From Deferribacteraceae bacterium UBA6793 (GTDB lineage: Bacteria; Chrysiogenota; Deferribacteres; Deferribacterales; Geovibrionaceae): a stretch of DNA of 64,000 nt. Positions 41,255-49,121 of the stretch are shown piece after piece (position 1 is the first letter of the stretch; the number at the start of each line of letters is the position of its first letter). The position numbers and the translations under genes were made by a program. The DNA is taken from the NCBI GenBank assembly GCA_002452405.1, contig DKFP01000006.1:168866-232865 (forward strand), read 5' to 3'. The notes under the pieces are model-generated. The model saw only the letters and a list, made by a program, of their open reading frames with translations, had not been told where the DNA came from and did not search any database.

Positions 41255-42057
41255 CACTTCACCTCGTACACTTTCAAACCGCCGACTTTTAGGGTTTCAC
41301 CGAAAGTTCTGCGGTCTACCATCTGTAATATTTTTGATATTGATTGAGCGGTCATGTCATCGCAACCGACGTACATTCTATAAAGTTGGTTAACAAGCGG
41401 CTGACCGATGCGCTTCCTGCGCAGAGATTCATCAATGTTGTTGAGCATGTTTTCATCGCTGCAAAATGCACGGAAAAACTGTCCGTTTCGCTGCTTTATC
41501 GCAGCGACAAACTCTTCGTCTTTCTCTCTGGACGTCTTTTCAATCTCTTTCATTTCGCTGAGAACGCCATCTATGCCGTATCCGAGTTCCTGTTTTGAAT
41601 AGTGGTTCAAAACATTGAGGCTTTCAGCCTTAGACAGTCCCAGTCCTTTAAGCATAGTCCCCACGCTGCGCAGGAACGACGACGCTTCACGCAAAGAATG
41701 AGGCTGTTTTGCTGTCCGGACTTCTGACAACAGAACGTCTTCTGCCCAGTCGCGGAACCGTTTTGCTCTGTCGGACTTGATAAACATGCCGAGGCGCATC
41801 ACACCGCGGGGTGTCCAGAAGGTTTTCTGGTGAGGAACGCCAGCCTTCGGATTACTGTTCAAATTATGAACGGTAATAAAATGCTTACCCTCGACAAGCT
41901 CATCTGTGTGATTTTGAAGATGACGTCTTATAGTTCCCTCCGCGCATCCGTAACCCTTTGCCACGTCCGCAGTGCTGAGAACTTTACCGTGTTCCGGTGA
42001 TGGGTGCGCCATCATTTCCGCACCCTCAAATTTCATTATTTCTACTACTTCGCCCAT
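41254..42057 (-). CDS. Phage regulatory/antirepressor-type protein
   Basis: A 267-residue protein: an HTH-like AKGYGCAEGTIRRHLQNHTDELVEGKHFITVHNLN and FWTPRGVMRLGMFIKSDRAKRFRDWAEDVLL, the ending typical of BRO/Rha antirepressors. The C-terminal half is helical. First large early gene, so it may antagonise the repressor. ATG 42057 follows AAGG by 8 bp. Confidence 0.65.
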   Translation of the reverse strand: MGEVVEIMKFEGAEMMAHPSPEHGKVLSTADVAKGYGCAEGTIRRHLQNHTDELVEGKHFITVHNLNSNPKAGVPHQKTFWTPRGVMRLGMFIKSDRAKRFRDWAEDVLLSEVRTAKQPHSLREASSFLRSVGTMLKGLGLSKAESLNVLNHYSKQELGYGIDGVLSEMKEIEKTSREKDEEFVAAIKQRNGQFFRAFCSDENMLNNIDESLRRKRIGQPLVNQLYRMYVGCDDMTAQSISKILQMVDRRTFGETLKVGGLKVYEVK

Positions 42058-42062
42058 ATCTC

Positions 42063-42305
42063 TCACCTTTTGTTTTTCGTAAACAGAGTTGAGTCATTGT
42101 CTATCTTCTTTATTATCTGCATAATCTCATCAAAGTTTTTCGCGCACTCCTTACTTAACCAAGGGTCGAGTTTTCTCGTTTTCTCCATTTTCTCCGCTTT
42201 TTCCCCGTCACAGAGGAACTCCATCATTTTGTCGCCAAGCGCTTCGCGCACTATCCAGAATTCATTTTCTGTAAGCTTGATCACTATTTCCTTTTCGTTG
42301 CTCAT
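42063..42305 (-). CDS. Hypothetical first early protein
   Basis: An 80-residue charged helical protein (IKLTENEFWIVREALGDKMMEFLCDGEKAEKMEK). First gene after the early promoter. A CCCCGC/GCGGGG hairpin lies in its leader at about 42319-42334. Confidence 0.6.
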   Translation of the reverse strand: MSNEKEIVIKLTENEFWIVREALGDKMMEFLCDGEKAEKMEKTRKLDPWLSKECAKNFDEIMQIIKKIDNDSTLFTKNKR

Positions 42306-42443
42306 ATTCCCCTCCTGTTTCCCCGCCTCGCGGGGGTTGCGGGTGGGTAATCCCCCTGTGCCGTGCCGCTCGTATGTGATACTTTAGGATTGCCGCACCC
42401 GCTGTTTCTGTGTTACAGTTTTAAAAGTTGCAAAACTTATGAT

Positions 42444-42518
42444 TAATATTAGTGGCAATATTAATTATTGTCAATACGATTATGCTTAATTTTATGGGTA
42501 ATATTAGTGGAAATTAAA
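42444..42518. promoter_or_regulatory. Repressor operators of the lysis-lysogeny switch
   Basis: Operator 1 is TAATATT-AGTGGC-AATATTA (42444-42463), a perfect 7-bp dyad. A near copy, TAATATTAGTGGAAATTA, lies at 42499-42516, 55 bp away, over the repressor start. Both share TAATATTAGTGG. Confidence 0.7.
42446..42474 (-). promoter_or_regulatory. Early (PR-like) promoter
   Basis: Minus strand TTGACA (42469-42474), 17 bp, TAATAT (42446-42451). The -10 lies within operator 1, so repressor binding would shut early transcription. Confidence 0.8.
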
Positions 42519-42911
42519 GAAAGAATCAAAATGATTCGTGAAATCAATGGTTTAAACCAGACAGAGTTTGCCAATATTTTTGAGAAATCTTTAAGCACAG
42601 TGCAAACATGGGAACAAGGCAGAATAATTCCACCGACTAAAGTTCTCAAAAAAATTGCAACTCACTTTGGCATCAATCCGAAATGGCTAGCAGATGGCAC
42701 GGGAGAAATGAAAAGCACGGCAAACGTGCAGGTCGCAACCGGAAATAATAACATTCTCAACAACAGCGGAAGCGTCAGCACTGGGAACAATCAAACAATA
42801 GATCCTGAACTGATAGAAATATTTGATTTAATTACTCGCTACACTTCAAATGAATTTCGAAAGAATCTAAAAGAAAGACTTTTAAAGATGAAAGCGGATA
42901 GTGAGATTTAA
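42507..42911 (+). CDS. CI-like phage repressor (no peptidase domain)
   Basis: A 134-residue XRE-family repressor (IKERIKMIREINGLNQTEFANIFEKSLSTVQTWEQGRIIPPTKVLKKIATHFGINPKWLADGTGEM). The linker is Asn-rich and a short C-terminal domain follows; there is no LexA-type autoprotease, so induction would need an antirepressor. GTG at 42507 begins right at the HTH fold; the upstream ATG at 42468 lies in the promoter zone. Confidence 0.82.
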   Translation: MEIKERIKMIREINGLNQTEFANIFEKSLSTVQTWEQGRIIPPTKVLKKIATHFGINPKWLADGTGEMKSTANVQVATGNNNILNNSGSVSTGNNQTIDPELIEIFDLITRYTSNEFRKNLKERLLKMKADSEI

Positions 42912-43342
42912 TGATGGCTAAACAAAAAAGAAGCCTCAAGCTGATAGCAATATTCAACGATGGATACGCAGACGGGTGGTTTTTCAAAGTCAGTAAATCA
43001 TTTAAAGAACAGCTTGATATAAAGAAAACAGAACGGAAGAAAAGTGGAAAAACTGTCATAGTTGAAACACAAGGTAGTGAATATTCCATGTATGAGGGCT
43101 GCTTGTTCTCTAACATTCTAATGAAATATAGCTCAAAAGAAGAATTTCAAAACATCTTACAGCAAGATATTATCTCAATTCAGGTGAAACAAGCATTTCC
43201 TGCTTCAAACGGCGCAAAAGGCTCTGTCACTTTTCACATATTCAAACCCAGTCAAGACAAAACCAAACTTGAGTTCAAAGAAGAAAAATGGCTTAATCAG
43301 CATGATTTTATTGAATTACTCAAAACAGGAGTTTTTCAGTAA
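42911..43342 (+). CDS. Hypothetical lysogeny-region protein
   Basis: A 143-residue lysine-rich protein (LIAIFNDGYADGWFFKVSKSFKEQLDIKKTERKKSGKTVIVETQGSEYS). It overlaps the repressor stop (TAATG), so it is expressed in the lysogen. Unknown function; superinfection exclusion or defence is possible by position. Confidence 0.65.
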   Translation: MMAKQKRSLKLIAIFNDGYADGWFFKVSKSFKEQLDIKKTERKKSGKTVIVETQGSEYSMYEGCLFSNILMKYSSKEEFQNILQQDIISIQVKQAFPASNGAKGSVTFHIFKPSQDKTKLEFKEEKWLNQHDFIELLKTGVFQ

Positions 43343-44126
43343 CAATTTCCCAATTCCTCTTGTTATCTTCCAAATTTTTTAGATATTTTTCAATACTTTT
43401 CACATTAGAAGAACCAACAATCGGGAGATTTTTTCTTTCAGCGATTTCAAGCAAAATCCCCGCATCCCTACCTTTTATAACAAAATCAACGCGAGAAAAA
43501 ATACCGACTCTCTTGCAATTATATTTATCTAACATCTCATAAAGAGGAGTCCAAGCAGAATAAGGACTACCCGCCAAAAGACATCTAAAGCTCGCTTCTT
43601 GGCCAGATTTAATATCTTCTATAATATTGTTGCATATATAAAATAAATCGCCATATTCAATCACATCTAGCGACGGATAATGCCGTTGCCTGACCTGTGA
43701 CATATATTCAGCAAGCTCATCCTCTGTAATATCAACCGCCGAAAGAAGATTTCGCAAGTACTCTTTAAGCAGAACGGCAAGCCTGCTTTGCTTTTGAGGC
43801 TGTTCTGGGCGCAACGAAGATAAAGTATTCATAAGCGACTCTTCAGAAAGAATAACAATAGGTTTTCTGTCTTTCTTCATGCGAAGAGCTTTTTTAATTT
43901 TTGTACCATATGAACCACCTGTCCACGCTTCTGATGGGGCAGAACCGACAACAAGATAGTCTGTAGATAACGTAAGACCATTTTTCACAATACCACCCAC
44001 TTGAGCAACAACAGCCTCTAACGCAGACCTGTCCGCCAAGATAAATTCACCTGTGAAACAAAATACTTTTCCCAGAAAACGTATAGGGGGATACTCACAG
44101 TCAACAATATTTTCATTACTCCACAC
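43320..44126 (-). CDS. BRCT-domain protein
   Basis: A 268-residue protein with an N-terminal BRCT domain (FLGKVFCFTGEFILADRSALEAVVAQVGGIVKNGLTLSTDYLVVG) like that of NAD-dependent ligase but without ligase. The C-terminal half has a distinct alpha/beta fold (FRCLLAGSPYSAWTPLYEMLDKYNCKRVGIFSRVDFVIKGRDAG). Convergent with the preceding gene, overlapping 23 bp. BRCT domains bind DNA ends or phosphopeptides. Role in the lysogen unknown. Confidence 0.75.
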   Translation of the reverse strand: MWSNENIVDCEYPPIRFLGKVFCFTGEFILADRSALEAVVAQVGGIVKNGLTLSTDYLVVGSAPSEAWTGGSYGTKIKKALRMKKDRKPIVILSEESLMNTLSSLRPEQPQKQSRLAVLLKEYLRNLLSAVDITEDELAEYMSQVRQRHYPSLDVIEYGDLFYICNNIIEDIKSGQEASFRCLLAGSPYSAWTPLYEMLDKYNCKRVGIFSRVDFVIKGRDAGILLEIAERKNLPIVGSSNVKSIEKYLKNLEDNKRNWEIVTEKLLF

Positions 44127-44136
44127 AAGACACCCC

Positions 44137-44520
44137 TCACTTTTTTATAGTCCAGACCTTCAAATCTGAATATTCACCGGAGCGTTTCGCACGATCAACG
44201 AACCGCTCCTCTCCCTTCTCAACTATCAGTAACAAACCGGGTTTTCGGCGGGTTTCACGGGCATAATATTGCGCCTGTCCCACGCCTTCCGCCCACTTAT
44301 GCGCCCAGTCCACTTCTACAGCATACTCACTCGTCAGGCAATCAACGCGGGTGCTATCATCCAGAACATATTCCATTTTCCCACGCTGCTGATCACACCA
44401 GATCGACTGATAGTAGTGTTCGTTTTTAGGGTCTGTATATTTTGATGCGCACCCAGAAAACAAGACCGCCGCAAACATAATCAATCCCGCTTTAGATAAA
44501 ACCCGTCGATATAATTGCAT
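44137..44520 (-). CDS. Lipoprotein with nuclease-like fold
   Basis: A 127-residue lipoprotein: signal peptide with lipobox LFSGC (Cys about residue 25), then DSTRVDCLTSEYAVEVDWAHKWAEGVGQAQYYA. The D-x(n)-E-V-D-x-Q pattern resembles PD-(D/E)xK-like folds seen in other prophage lipoproteins. Probably surface-exposed in the lysogen; catalysis unproven. Confidence 0.7.
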   Translation of the reverse strand: MQLYRRVLSKAGLIMFAAVLFSGCASKYTDPKNEHYYQSIWCDQQRGKMEYVLDDSTRVDCLTSEYAVEVDWAHKWAEGVGQAQYYARETRRKPGLLLIVEKGEERFVDRAKRSGEYSDLKVWTIKK

Positions 44521-44816
44521 AGCTCCACCAGTCTTAATTGTTCCAAATCTTCAATTTTTTCATAGGTAATATTCAGCTCTTTCCCAGCCATAGCCTTTAA
44601 CCACTCCTCCGAGCGCCCAATTTCTATGAGTTTTTCGCGCACAAAATGTAACAAACTCTCTCGGAACTCCCTTCTGTGCATACCTTTATTACACTGAGGA
44701 AACGGTATAAGATTATCTTTGCTCATAATAATTGTCACACTTCCGACATAGCCTATCTGCACGTTAGTCAGATTATTGTTATCTCCGTCCGCTTTCTGCC
44801 CATTCTTTTCAGACAT
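44481..44816 (-). CDS. Hypothetical lysogen protein
   Basis: A 111-residue protein (NLTNVQIGYVGSVTIIMSKDN, FVREKLIEIGRSEEWLKAMAGKELNITYEKIEDLEQLRLVEL). Stop overlaps the lipoprotein start by 40 bp. Unknown function. Confidence 0.55.
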   Translation of the reverse strand: MSEKNGQKADGDNNNLTNVQIGYVGSVTIIMSKDNLIPFPQCNKGMHRREFRESLLHFVREKLIEIGRSEEWLKAMAGKELNITYEKIEDLEQLRLVELCNYIDGFYLKRD

Positions 44817-44828
44817 AGTAACCGCCAA

Positions 44829-46031
44829 TATATAAATAGCTTACAGCTTTATTTTACAAAATCAACAAAACATACACGAAAACAATACGCCTTATTTTAT
44901 TTTTGCCGTTTTCTCCTGTCGGAACACGAAAATATAAGGGTGCGTTAATAAGGTTTTTCTGGAAAATGGCACCCCCAGCAAGGGGAAAAAAAGATTTTGT
45001 AAAAAACGTGTGATTTTTATTGCACATTAACTTATTTTATCATGTTATTTTATTAATAATAACTTATATCATTTTATCATATTTCAGCAATGGTCTAAAT
45101 GGACTTTTCTGGGTCTAACAGACTTTTATTACAAGTATCTGATATAACAAAATTATATACAATTAACTGGTATAATCAGGGGCTATTTTTTATCATTATT
45201 AGCATATTAATTTTTAACGAATAAACATAATAATACAAATAACATATGCTACTTAATTACTGAATCACATAGCCTATCTGTTGAGGTTTAGGGCATAAAT
45301 AAAGAAAATTACCCCTTGGATTTTTTACATTGCCGCTACTAGGCTTCGATCATGTTTAGACCCATAAAGAAACAGAGAGCATTATCAATAAACAACATTG
45401 TAATTTTTAATTGTTCCAGATTCGACCAAAAATTAGACCAGCTCTCATTTTATCAATAACTTAGCTGTAAGCTCGCGGGGCGGTTTGGGCGAAACAGCCG
45501 CAGAAGTTGAAAAATTTTTTTGCCGCTTTCTCTGGCACGAAGAAGAAACCGCCGCCAACCTTTGGATTATCAAACACTTTTGCGATTTCTTACTTTCCCC
45601 AAGGTGCCTTTTTTCTCTTTTGCGTGTATTTCCAGATATCTGTGACATTAAAATCTAAGGTATCGAATTGCCATTTGGTATAAACCACTTTGCATTGCAC
45701 TGCAATTTTTAAGAAAAAATCGCGTGTTCTCTGCGGGCTTGCGACCCGCAAGCGGTTTAAGGGTGCTGGGAGGAACCGTACCACTGGGGTTTAATCCCTT
45801 TTTAGAAGGTTGTTTCATTAAAAGCTGATTTTCGCGCGGACGTTCTTCCTTCGACAAAGGACACCGCGCGGCGTGGTGCGGCAGAGCCGGAAGAGAAAGC
45901 GGAGTGCCGCCGAGTCGGAACTAACGTCATGCGTGGCGGAGACTCCGGGCTAGACCGATGTATTAATGTGATGATAGCGGCACATAAAAAATAAATTATG
46001 TGGCTCTGCTGGGATCTGACGGCGTCATATC
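44829..46031. other. 1.2-kb non-coding prophage end region
   Basis: The left part (44829-45440) is very AT-rich with direct repeats GGTCTAA(n)nGACTTTT at 45092 and 45112, and inverted copies TTAGACC at 45356 and 45433. The right part (45440-46020) is GC-richer and rich in hairpins, for example GCTTGCG-ACC-CGCAAGC (near 45742) and GCGGCA/TGCCGC (near 45881-45915). Short ORFs are present but conflict in frame and lack ribosome sites. A structured RNA or replication/attachment function is possible. Confidence 0.4.
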
Positions 46032-47243
46032 TTAATCACCTTCGCCGTCGTTGTCGAAGTCGCTGTCCGCCGCCTTCTGCGTATCTGGGTGCACGCCAGT
46101 GTCTCCAGAACCCCCACGAGAGAACATTGCGTCTACAGATTGAGCCGCTGACTGTAATCTGCGGTCTTTGATGTGGGCATATCGCTGAGTAACCGTGACC
46201 GAACTGTGCGAAAGCATCTTGCTGACTACGTCCAAATCGACACCCTCTTCCCGCAACATAGTTGCAAAGTTGTGACGCAGATCATGGAATCTGAAATGAG
46301 GACGTATTCCTGCGTCTTTCTTAACACGCGCCCACAATGTGTCGATGTTCACTCGTTCCCTCCCGTTTAGTCCGGGGAAAATGAGTGCGTCATACTGAGA
46401 TGAACGCGGCAGTCTTTGTAGTATTTGAACAGCCTTAGTTGACATATAAATCGTTGTAACTTTACCATTTTTCTGGTTTTTGAGAGTATATGTCTGTTTT
46501 GCTAAATCAACATCACACCATCTCATTCTGAAAACAGAGCTCCGGCGAAGACCAGTATAGAGAGCGAATAACATCAACTCCCCGCCGTGCATTTTGTATT
46601 TTCCGGAACTGCATACATTAATAAACCGTTCCAGTTCTTCAGGTATAAGCCATTCAACAATAGTGTTATCATATTTCTTGATCTTTACCGCTTTCGCCGG
46701 GTTCACTCTGTCGTACATTTCCAACTCTGTTAGATAGCTAAACATCCTTTTGATAATAGTAAGATAGTGTTTAACTGTACATTCAGTGATAAAGACTTCA
46801 GATACCACCCCCGTGACTTTGTCCTTCTTTTTGATTTTCTTTTGTCGCAGTGCATTAAGATAACTATCAATATGGTTCGGTCTGATTTCCGACAGATACA
46901 TCGTGCCGAACATCTGATCAAAAGATGCTACACGTTGCCAGTCCTCTTCCCAACTTTTGTTGTGTGTCTTTGTGTATTCTTTATATTTTTCAACCGCCGC
47001 AGAAACGGACATGTCGTGCGTTCCGGCAGCGTGACCTCTTGCTACAGATAAGCGTTCATTCCTGATCTGAGCGGCAAAGGCGACGGAACAGCCTTCTGAA
47101 GCCCATCCAACCTTTTCTTGCTTTTGCTGATTATTTTTGTTGTAATACTTGATATAGAAGCATCTGTCCGGTTTTCCGCGATACCGCTTTGATGATGATT
47201 CGTAATAATAGACACCAGTCGACGATGTACTATACAACTTCAT
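46032..47243 (-). CDS. int: Tyrosine integrase
   Basis: A 403-residue phage integrase. N-terminal arm-binding domain, core-binding domain (KYKEYTKTHNKSWEEDWQRVASFDQMFG), then the catalytic domain with Arg in LYTGLRRSSVFRMRW, HDLRHNFATMLREEGVD (H-x-x-R), LSHSSVTVTQRYAHI (His and nucleophile Tyr). It lies 156 bp from attR, as usual for elements using tRNA 3' ends. Confidence 0.93.
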   Translation of the reverse strand: MKLYSTSSTGVYYYESSSKRYRGKPDRCFYIKYYNKNNQQKQEKVGWASEGCSVAFAAQIRNERLSVARGHAAGTHDMSVSAAVEKYKEYTKTHNKSWEEDWQRVASFDQMFGTMYLSEIRPNHIDSYLNALRQKKIKKKDKVTGVVSEVFITECTVKHYLTIIKRMFSYLTELEMYDRVNPAKAVKIKKYDNTIVEWLIPEELERFINVCSSGKYKMHGGELMLFALYTGLRRSSVFRMRWCDVDLAKQTYTLKNQKNGKVTTIYMSTKAVQILQRLPRSSQYDALIFPGLNGRERVNIDTLWARVKKDAGIRPHFRFHDLRHNFATMLREEGVDLDVVSKMLSHSSVTVTQRYAHIKDRRLQSAAQSVDAMFSRGGSGDTGVHPDTQKAADSDFDNDGEGD

Positions 47244-47253
47244 TTCCTGCCTC

Positions 47254-47273
47254 TTACACTTGATTTACACTTA
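47254..47273. promoter_or_regulatory. Putative integrase arm-type sites, right end
   Basis: TTACACTTG (47254) and TTACACTTA (47265), the same 11-bp period as at the left end (6437, 6448). They lie just upstream of the integrase start, so integrase may also autoregulate. Confidence 0.55.
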
Positions 47274-47278
47274 TCAAA

Positions 47279-47380
47279 AGATAAACAGAGATAAACAGAG
47301 ATAAACGGCATTGTCAAGACGGTTAAGTTAAAGCATTGCAAGTATGCTATTTTATAAACAGTGATAAACAGAGATAAAAC
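47279..47380. repeat. AGATAAACAG direct repeats by attR
   Basis: Three tandem 10-bp copies at 47279-47308 (the last imperfect) and a second cluster at 47355-47380. They lie between integrase and attR core; possible excisionase or host-factor sites. Confidence 0.5.
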
Positions 47381-47399
47381 GGGAGAATATAGCCGCGAC

Positions 47400-47456
47400 G
47401 GTTTCAGGTACCTGTGGGAGTTAATCCTGTGGGGGTTCGAGTCCCCCCCTCGGCAT
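47400..47456 (+). repeat. attR core (57-bp direct repeat)
   Basis: Second copy of the tRNA-Leu 3' half, identical to 6338-6394, with no tRNA 5' half in front. Confidence 0.93.
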
Positions 47457-47458
47457 AC

Positions 47459-47495
47459 AAAAAAAGGGTGTACCCAAAAGGTACACCCTTTTTTT
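47459..47495. terminator. Original host tRNA terminator
   Basis: A-run, GGGTGTACC/GGTACACCC stem, T-run just beyond attR. Presumably the native tRNA-Leu terminator displaced by prophage insertion. Could work in both directions. Confidence 0.75.
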
Positions 47496-47502
47496 GTATT
47501 CT

Positions 47503-47530
47503 GCCTTGGCGGGACTCGAACGACGGTGAA
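47503..47530 (-). other. tRNA 3'-end-like fragment
   Basis: Minus strand GTTCGAGTCCCGCCAAGGCA resembles a T-loop and acceptor 3' half, but no stem partner is present. Possibly the scar of another tRNA-targeting element. The rest of 47531-47710 holds two hairpins (GCCGAC/GTCGGC, GCAGACA/TGTCTGC) and no gene. Confidence 0.35.
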
Positions 47531-47775
47531 CGCCGACCGAAAACCACGACACTATTTTATTGGAGTGGTTTCTGTTCCGAACTAGTTGAAATAGGGAGGA
47601 TGAGCCGACTGGATGTCGGCGGAAGTGAATCGGCTGGCTTTTTTGAGCAGACACGATGTCTGCGAGAAAAAGTGAGTCCCCAACCAAAGGCATATCAATT
47701 ACCTACGGACAAAAACCCTTTTTTTCAACAAAATCAAAATTCCTTTATTTACAAATACTTATAATCAATAAAAAT

Positions 47776-47843
47776 AAAAGGGTTTTTCCGGTGTCCAAGA
47801 TATTTAGTTCATAATTTCAATAAGTTCTGCTAAAATAGCATTA
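47776..47843 (+). promoter_or_regulatory. Leader of CRISPR array 1
   Basis: AT-rich leader. AAAAGGGTTTTT begins 68 bp before the first repeat, followed by TTTAGTTCATAATTT. Array 2 has AAAAGGGTTTTT at the same distance and a TTAGTT as well, suggesting a conserved leader element. The degenerate repeat at the far end confirms that the leader lies on this side. Confidence 0.65.
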
Positions 47844-49013
47844 GTTCACTGCCGCATAGGCAGCTTAGAAAACAGAATTGCAACTTGGCGGATATGGTGA
47901 ACTGTTCACTGCCGCATAGGCAGCTTAGAAAATTGCTCTTGTTCCATCTTGCCGCGGATGAAAGTTCACTGCCGCATAGGCAGCTTAGAAAGGCAACGGG
48001 TAGCAATAAAATTAATCAGAAAAGTTCACTGCCGCATAGGCAGCTTAGAAAGTGTGGTGGGATATAAGACAGACATATACGCTGTTCACTGCCGCATAGG
48101 CAGCTTAGAAAGCATATCTCGAAAAACTGTCAGCAAAAAAAGAGTTCACTGCCGCATAGGCAGCTTAGAAAAGAAGAAATACATACTCACAGACGAAACA
48201 AAAGTTCACTGCCGCATAGGCAGCTTAGAAAGATACTCAGCTTTATAAGATGGCGGGGAACGCGTTCACTGCCGCATAGGCAGCTTAGAAAATCTTGCCG
48301 CGGATGAAAACCTTTGACCCTTTGTTCACTGCCGCATAGGCAGCTTAGAAATCATCTGAAAAGCCGCCGCTCGGTTCGTCAAAGTTCACTGCCGCATAGG
48401 CAGCTTAGAAAACTGCAACGCCGCCGATAATGCGCGCGGGCGCAGTTCACTGCCGCATAGGCAGCTTAGAAATCTTTATGATGTAGGATATGCAGTTCTC
48501 AAAGGTTCACTGCCGCATAGGCAGCTTAGAAATCTAATGACACCCCGTCTTCGTTAAAACACATGTTCACTGCCGCATAGGCAGCTTAGAAAATCGTTCG
48601 TGTCCTCCTGCTTGTTTTCCTTGTCGTTCACTGCCGCATAGGCAGCTTAGAAAACCTTCACGCGGGTTTTCCCCTTGTACATCTCGTTCACTGCCGCATA
48701 GGCAGCTTAGAAAGTTCTTTTCTATAGCTCTTTCAGCGATAAGGGGTTCACTGCCGCATAGGCAGCTTAGAAAATCCTGCGGGCATAAGCTGATTAAACA
48801 GGGCGGTTCACTGCCGCATAGGCAGCTTAGAAATTTTTGCCCGACATTCTGCGGAGTGTCGGTTTGTTCACTGCCGCATAGGCAGCTTAGAAAAAAAGTT
48901 ACTATGTCGATAAAACAGGTCTCTTGTTCACTGCCGCATAGGCAGCTTAGAAAACCATGCCATTGTGGCGGCGCTACGGGTGCGGGTTCACTGCCGAACA
49001 GGCAGCAATCAAT
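47844..49013 (+). CRISPR. Type I-F CRISPR array 1 (19 spacers)
   Basis: Twenty 28-bp repeats, starting GTTCACTGCCGCATA and ending GGCAGCTTAGAAA; the CTGCC/GGCAG stem is the Cas6f hairpin. The first 19 are identical, the last (48986-49013) is degenerate. Spacers are 32 bp, two of 33 bp. Spacers 2 and 8 overlap by 18 nt. Spacer 18 (48894-48925) matches the adjacent prophage ssb in 27 of 32 positions with a CC PAM. Confidence 0.97.
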
Positions 49014-49048
49014 AAATTTTCATTTTTTTCACAACCAAACGACATGAA

Positions 49049-49079
49049 TTGACGTTTGTTTGCGCTACAAAAGTAAAAT
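49049..49079 (+). promoter_or_regulatory. Possible cas1 promoter
   Basis: TTGACG (49049-49054), 19 bp, TAAAAT (49074-49079) in the gap between array 1 and cas1. Spacing is long, so the promoter is weak or uncertain. Confidence 0.35.
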
Positions 49080-49121
49080 AATCTAATTGAAAACATGCTA
49101 AACTATACAACGGGTGAGCAT

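Larger units (their letters stand above)
6338..47456. mobile_element. Complete mosaic prophage (lambda-type head, P2-type tail)
   Basis: A 41.1-kb element bounded by identical 57-bp copies of the tRNA-Leu 3' half. Its tyrosine integrase lies next to attR. It contains full packaging, head, contractile tail, replication and lysogeny modules. Almost all genes lie on the minus strand in one direction from the genetic switch (42.4 kb) to the fibre genes (7.4 kb). Apart from an in-frame stop in the methylase at the left end, I see no broken essential gene, so it could be inducible. Confidence 0.93.

Noticed and set aside
44530..44580. Array 2 spacer 5 resembles 44481-44816 (KIELEQL versus KIEDLEQL).
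   Set aside because: Requires a 3-nt gap, not compatible with a protospacer match.
45445..45857. Short overlapping minus-strand ORFs near the integrase.
   Set aside because: Competing frames, no ribosome sites, no recognisable protein; treated as non-coding.
47421..47693. Minus-strand ORF ending RGGLEPPQD.
   Set aside because: It is translated tRNA/att sequence and hairpins with no ribosome site.
47885..49047. Open frames reading across array 1 (repeated CSLPHRQLRK or VHCRIGSLE).
   Set aside because: They are translations of the CRISPR repeats.
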